A DNA stretch of 64,000 nucleotides from Trichoplusia ni (taxonomy: Eukaryota; Arthropoda; Insecta; Lepidoptera; Noctuidae): NCBI RefSeq assembly GCF_003590095.1, contig NC_039488.1, positions 13,640,001 to 13,704,000 on the forward strand, read 5' to 3'. The position numbers were made by a program, and so were the translations under genes. The notes under the pieces are model-generated. The model did not search any database. It saw only the letters and a program-made list of their open reading frames with translations, and had not been told where the DNA came from. Shown here piece after piece: positions 59,319-64,000 of the stretch; position 1 is the first letter of the stretch; the number at the start of each line of letters is the position of its first letter.

Positions 59319-61449
59319 TTTTTAATTCAGTGCGCCATTTCTATTTTCGTTATGAACCCTTAACTTTATGAATGCAGTAATCAATGTATGCGTTTGATGA
59401 ACTCTCTTAAGTGCTGCTCAACTTTGCAGACTGTGACGTGTTATCATCAGGGCCATGTCTAGAACATGCTCTGTAACAAAACTTGTTCTATTATTCCGTT
59501 TTGGCCGTCAGAAACAATTGCCTGCCGCAAATTGTTTCGCCTCCCCTCTGGAACTTGGAAAATGAACTGGGTGTATGTAATTGATATAGACAAGCATTGT
59601 CTGTACAATTTCTTTTGTCTGTTTCCTATTATCCTGGCTAAGGGCTTGTATACGTGTTAGGTCTTAAGGAAAACTGGGGTTGTATTTTCAGCGTATTTTT
59701 GTCTAAGTTGGGTTCTAAGACTATTACACACGGTTCTGAATTGCTAAGAATAAGGAAATGCGGAGGCTCTGCAGAAAGTTTAATAATTTTTGGGTTTACT
59801 TTTTCGCCGAGGTTGCTATTTTTACTGAAGCCGCTTTGTTATGAATTAACTAATGAAAGTAGGTGTCACATGAAATAAAATAACAATATGAATTGAATAT
59901 TGATCATCAAAAAAGGTTTTATCCGCACTGTATACAAGACCTTAGAGTGAAGGGCACTGACCGGAAAATCTTAATACATAAGCAATACCCGGCTAAGGGT
60001 TGCACCTCTGAATATTGAACGATTCCTGCGTACTATTTTGTCCTGTTGTCGAACAAGAAATATTTTGTTATAAGAAACAATACGAGGTTTAAATTGAATT
60101 GTGATTGCTGCTGTGACTTATAACAAAATATGCTTGATATTTTTAAAGCATTTAAGAGTTATCTGTCATATAATAATATAATAATCATAATTTAACTATA
60201 TAATGTTTTTTATGACTCAGGTTACTAAGTGACGTTTTGGTATAGTGTTTCGCAGACTTTGAAATATAAATTTGTTTAATTATACAGTTGCAAATTTATT
60301 ACTCTTGCTGTTCAAATATGAGTTAAAAATCACACTTTTATATAACACATACTTTAACTCGAAATATACTTAGCAACAATTACATAAAATAATTGTACAC
60401 TGCTTGACAACGGTCCTCTTACCGAGGGCTGAAGCATAATGGCGCGGAGGCAAACATTCCCTACATACAACCTCCTCGGATTGTCCGCTCTCGCAGCCTC
60501 TCCAGAACTCTTGAGGACGTAATAAGTGCCAGCTATTTGTAAGTTGTACGTATTTTCGTACACAAGTGGGCCTATTTTTGGCTTCAGTAAAGAATCTGGG
60601 TACAGCATATACATCACATATGTATATTCTGTATAGTGTTAGAAAAGTGCTGCTATCCTTTTTCCGTAGGAGTAAATACAGACCGCTTCCATATTGAAAT
60701 ACCATTTTACCAAACCACTGTAAAGGGATTTCAGAGAATTAAAATATGTTTCCAAATAGACCATTGGTTTTTGAGAAGTGGTTTATTGCCATGCAAAACT
60801 TGCATTTGTAATATATCTGATGTCTATAAAAAACCTTTAATTCCACTTTGAAAGCGCCTTTATCTAAGCGCTCACTTATTCGGTAACTTACCAAGGTAAC
60901 CAGAAAATTATAACATCTGAACCTTCACTGGTAGTTAAGAATGCAGTTAAAAACATCATTCGTCAATTGTAAAAAAAATAAGCTACCTACTTCGATTCAT
61001 TGTTTGCATGATTGTGCATGTATAAAGAACTCACTCCAAAACGATCTCTAGTCAATTAGTGGAAACTAAAAGGGTCACAAGTAAAGGCGTGCATCACGCT
61101 AGCATTACTCAAATACATTCACGCGCTAAACAAACTGATTAAACAAAACTAATGATGAATAAGTATCGCTAATTGTAGTATTATTTTCCCTTACAGTGCA
61201 GCCGCAGCTAATAGGCGGTTTAATTTATTAATGGTATCAATCAAGTCGTTAGCCCGACGTGCAGCATTGACGGTTGAATCATCAAAAACAACAGTCGGAC
61301 TAATCGCTCATTAAAGGTTAAGTTCTGTTAATTTATTAACGCCTTTTGTAACTGATTTTAAGCGTAGTTAAAAGATAGTGTTTAAAAATATTTGGGCAAC
61401 TCAGGCATAACTTGTGACTACTAGTTCATGTGGTCATGCGTCAGAAATG
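59319..61449. other. AT-rich DNA with a GC-rich patch
   Basis: The patch 60405-60530 is GC-richer and open in two overlapping minus frames (60354-60617 and 60370-60705), each with residues such as EEVVCRECLPPRHYASALGK. No family or splice site was recognised, so it is more likely a repeat fragment than a gene. Plus frames near 59466-59878 show no family. Confidence 0.35.
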
Positions 61450-61633
61450 TAATATATAAAATTCCCGTGTCACGATGTTAGTTACCGTACTCCTCCGCAA
61501 TGGCTTAACCGATTTTTACCAAATTTTATGTGCGTATTCAGTAGGTCTGAGAATCGGCTTCTATCTATTTAATATTTTGTCTCCACAGTGATCATCGACG
61601 GTTAGGCAGTACGTAGTTCGCCGGGACAGCTAG
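61450..61633 (+). mobile_element. Non-autonomous Helitron, copy of 4621 family
   Basis: It shares TAATATATAAAATTCCCGTG, TCACGATGTTAGTT with 4621-4828, then keeps the interior TCCGCAATGGCTTAACCGAT and ATTCAGTAGGTCTGAGAATC that the other copy lost, and ends CGCCGGGACAGCTAG before T (61634). The initial TC has decayed to TG. Confidence 0.7.
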
Positions 61634-63780
61634 TATTAATATAAAAGCAACCAATACAATAAGATTTGCAGAGCAACACACAATAAGTGAATTTTGCGAT
61701 TTGGTACTTATCAACTTTTTCACCAACAGTTGTCATTATAGTAATAATATCTACAAAAGCCAAATTATAACACATCGTCGATTCTTTTCTAGTTTAGCTC
61801 AGTCTTCTATTATTATTTTCTTCAATTTTGTTAATATTATTTTCTAGCTGACTGTACTCAACTGTAATAAAGTGTCCGCATTGAGGTCACTATTAGAAGA
61901 TGGATGGGACACTCATTACGAATGCAGTGAGATTAACCTTTGTGCTTCTCCATAATCAGACCAAAGCAAGTTTCAAACTTTCCATAGATCGATTAAGGTC
62001 CGTTGTTATTTAATAGCAATGCATTAATTTCAGAATGAAGATTTACATATTAACACGAACTGTTAACACCATATTAGTAACACTGGCACTTTGACTTTCA
62101 CAAAATCGTTATTACAAAGCAATAAGGTATATTTTCGTTTTTATTATTATTTTTGGTAATATAACAGTGCAGCTATTATTTAAGTTAAAGTTTACACACA
62201 ATTATATACCCTAATGAATTTATTTTAAGGTTTATTGTTTAAGAACTCCGTGTAGTATAAAAGAAGTGAAAAATAAATTTATATTCTGTAAATTTTCGGA
62301 ATCTTTGTGTGTTCCCATAGAATCCGGAAGCTACGGCCGATGGAAATACCACAATAAAGCATTTCACGGCTACACAGCCTTCAAAAATAAAATAACATTT
62401 TAATATGGATGGTAAAAGCCTGGTCTGTGTAAAACCTTTTTGCTTTAGTAACAGTGGTTTGTTGGTTGACATGGAATGCAGCAGAATGTTAAAATATCCA
62501 ATAGAAAAATGAGTTTCCAAGTTTAAGATTGCGATATACGGAAAGTAGGCTAAATTCAATTTATAATTATTGAAAACAGACAAATAGACTGGCCAAAGTA
62601 AAAATAATAATAATATTCAAATACTTAAGTCAATAAACACTTTAATAATTTTGCAAAGCAAAACGTGTCTCACTGAATGACTTGAAAACAGCTGTCTTTG
62701 CTTAAATTCACAGATTTAATATTATTTATCCAACACAAAAATAAAACATTCAAACTTTAAAACAAAAGGCAAGACGAATTGCTGAGACTAGGCAGGACAA
62801 ATGACAATCATTCGTCAGTTTAATGGCATACAACACTACCACTAAGAACGGCGTTTTGATTAAAACACCCGAAATTCTCTCTTAAGGTCGAATTCCACCA
62901 ATCATTTTGGACGTGTTACTGGGATCTTAGTTGCCTGAAATCAAGTTCTCAAAAAGGTTATATGTGAAATACCAAATCTTCCCAGGACATTGTTTCCATT
63001 TGTTTTGTTTTGTTGAGATATAGTCATACATTAGCGTACCTATATCGCGGTCGTAAATTTTGCGTTAAAAGAATGCTCATTGGAGCGTTGAACTTATTCA
63101 AACATAAGAATCAACGAACATTAACTAATCGCGCTTACATTACTCAGTAAAGTTTGCCCTAAGACTTCATTTTTATGAGTTGCGGGTAAGCATCTGATTC
63201 TTTCTAACTTCCATCCATTATCGTAAAACGTAAGTACGATTCCGTAGGCGATACTCGGATGGAAATAAATAGGCTATTCATTCGTTGCCAAATTTATGCA
63301 AATTGCGATAAATCGTATTGCGATGAACGAGCCTTTATTTTATTGGCGTCAACTTGAGTGACGTGAGTCGGCTGCGAATGTGCTGATGTGGGAGGCTTTG
63401 TTTTGAAGCTTTCAAAACGTAAGAGTATCATTTGAGTTTTATAACTGCGATTACGTGCGAGCAAGCGAGGTATACGTCGTGTTAACTCTATGCAATTGGA
63501 TGAAAATTTCAAATTTAAAAGAAAATTATTTTTCTAGTTTACCCATGACACGTTAATTTTGTCATATGTATTATTTTTAGGGTTACTTGTGTTAAGGTTC
63601 GTGAAAAATATATATTACCTACCTAGTCAATTCTTCGACCAAATCAATATGCATTTTTTTTAATAAGTAATAATAATTAATTACATACCGTTACTTAATG
63701 TAAATATTATAAATTGAATTCTAAGAAAACATAACCTTTTGTCAAGTAATTAGGAACTTTATAGACATTGGAGTTTTAAA
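61634..63780. other. AT-rich DNA, nothing recognised
   Basis: A 114-codon minus frame (62239-62583) looks random in composition. No repeat or gene is supported. Confidence 0.45.
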
Positions 63781-63783
63781 TTA

Positions 63784-63880
63784 AATCAAATTAAAATACG
63801 TTTATTTTCAGGTATACACCTATATTCACACGAAATTACATACACATACTCACAGAAAAAAAAAATATATATATATAAAA
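63784..63880. repeat. A/T-rich repeat with (AT)n
   Basis: ATCAAATTAAAATACGTTTA at the left resembles the start of a minus-oriented retroelement tail. An (AT)n tract lies at about 63866-63877. The assignment is weak. Confidence 0.35.
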
Positions 63881-63953
63881 CTAAGGAACACATGGACAAA
63901 TAAAACATGAAACATTAAAAACAAAACCAAAACCACTTTTATAACTAAACTAT

Positions 63954-64000
63954 TTTAATCAAAAATCAAAATCAATCAAAATTCATTTATTCAAATTAGG
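63954..64000 (-). mobile_element. Retroelement 3' end, cut by window
   Basis: It begins TTAATCAAAAATCAAAATCA and reads on to TTATTCAAATTAGG, matching the opening of 43945-44110. The element continues beyond the window. Confidence 0.55.

Noticed and set aside
62239..62583. 114-codon minus-strand frame
   Set aside because: Length is within chance expectation at this base composition; no domain, splice site or codon bias is visible.
1..64000. CRISPR array, bacterial operon, rRNA operon or viral genome
   Set aside because: No regularly spaced repeats, ribosome binding sites, long ORFs or rRNA signatures are present. The sequence is eukaryotic and intron/intergenic in character.

Overview
The window is AT-rich nuclear DNA of an insect, almost certainly a butterfly or moth. 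I base this on the repeat content: short Helitrons with A|T junctions and a GC-rich 3' hairpin before CTAG, tRNA- and 5S-rRNA-derived SINEs of lepidopteran type, LINE 3' ends with (GAT)n tails, and small foldback elements. The species cannot be fixed from this. No complete protein-coding gene is present. Open frames of 60-144 codons occur at about the rate expected by chance at this base composition, and several lie inside repeats.

The best gene signal is a set of splice signals on the minus strand. At 56079-56196 there is a 39-codon open exon that starts with an ATG in good context and ends at a consensus donor (AAAG|GTAAGT). At 47021-47245 a CpG-rich promoter-like block is followed by a leader whose first ATG opens 28 nt, ending at another strong donor (GAGAG|GTGAGT). 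Both coding pieces end in phase 1, so both could join the same downstream exon. At 8658-8682 there is a zero-length-exon sequence on the same strand (pyrimidine-rich tract, CAG|GTAAGT), the form of a recursive (ratchet) splice site. The simplest model, which is inference, is a leftward gene with two alternative first exons and a first intron longer than 47 kb that fills the left three quarters of the window.

Layout: 1-5 kb, an unclassified repeat, a CpG-rich block near 2 kb and a Helitron at 4.6 kb. 5-15 kb, mostly unique DNA with a LINE tail, the ratchet-like site, a heat-shock-element-like site and paired CRE-like palindromes. 15-21 kb, a foldback element, a LINE C-terminus, a SINE lacking its B box, a Helitron and an internally deleted LINE ORF2. 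23-28 kb, two more Helitrons and a 276-bp direct repeat 2.8 kb apart at about 96% identity. 28-31 kb, a tRNA-SINE and two 5S-derived SINEs facing opposite ways. 35-44 kb, two same-direction Helitrons, a probable LINE ORF end and assorted fragments. 47-56 kb, the promoter/first-exon block, a second foldback copy, an intact-looking tRNA-SINE, a MITE-like element, a Helitron split by a 5S-SINE with a 15-bp target duplication, and the candidate coding exon. 57-64 kb, a GCTACGA dyad repeat, a Helitron and a retroelement tail cut by the window end.

Repeat names rest on structure and on recalled lepidopteran repeat families. No database search was possible.
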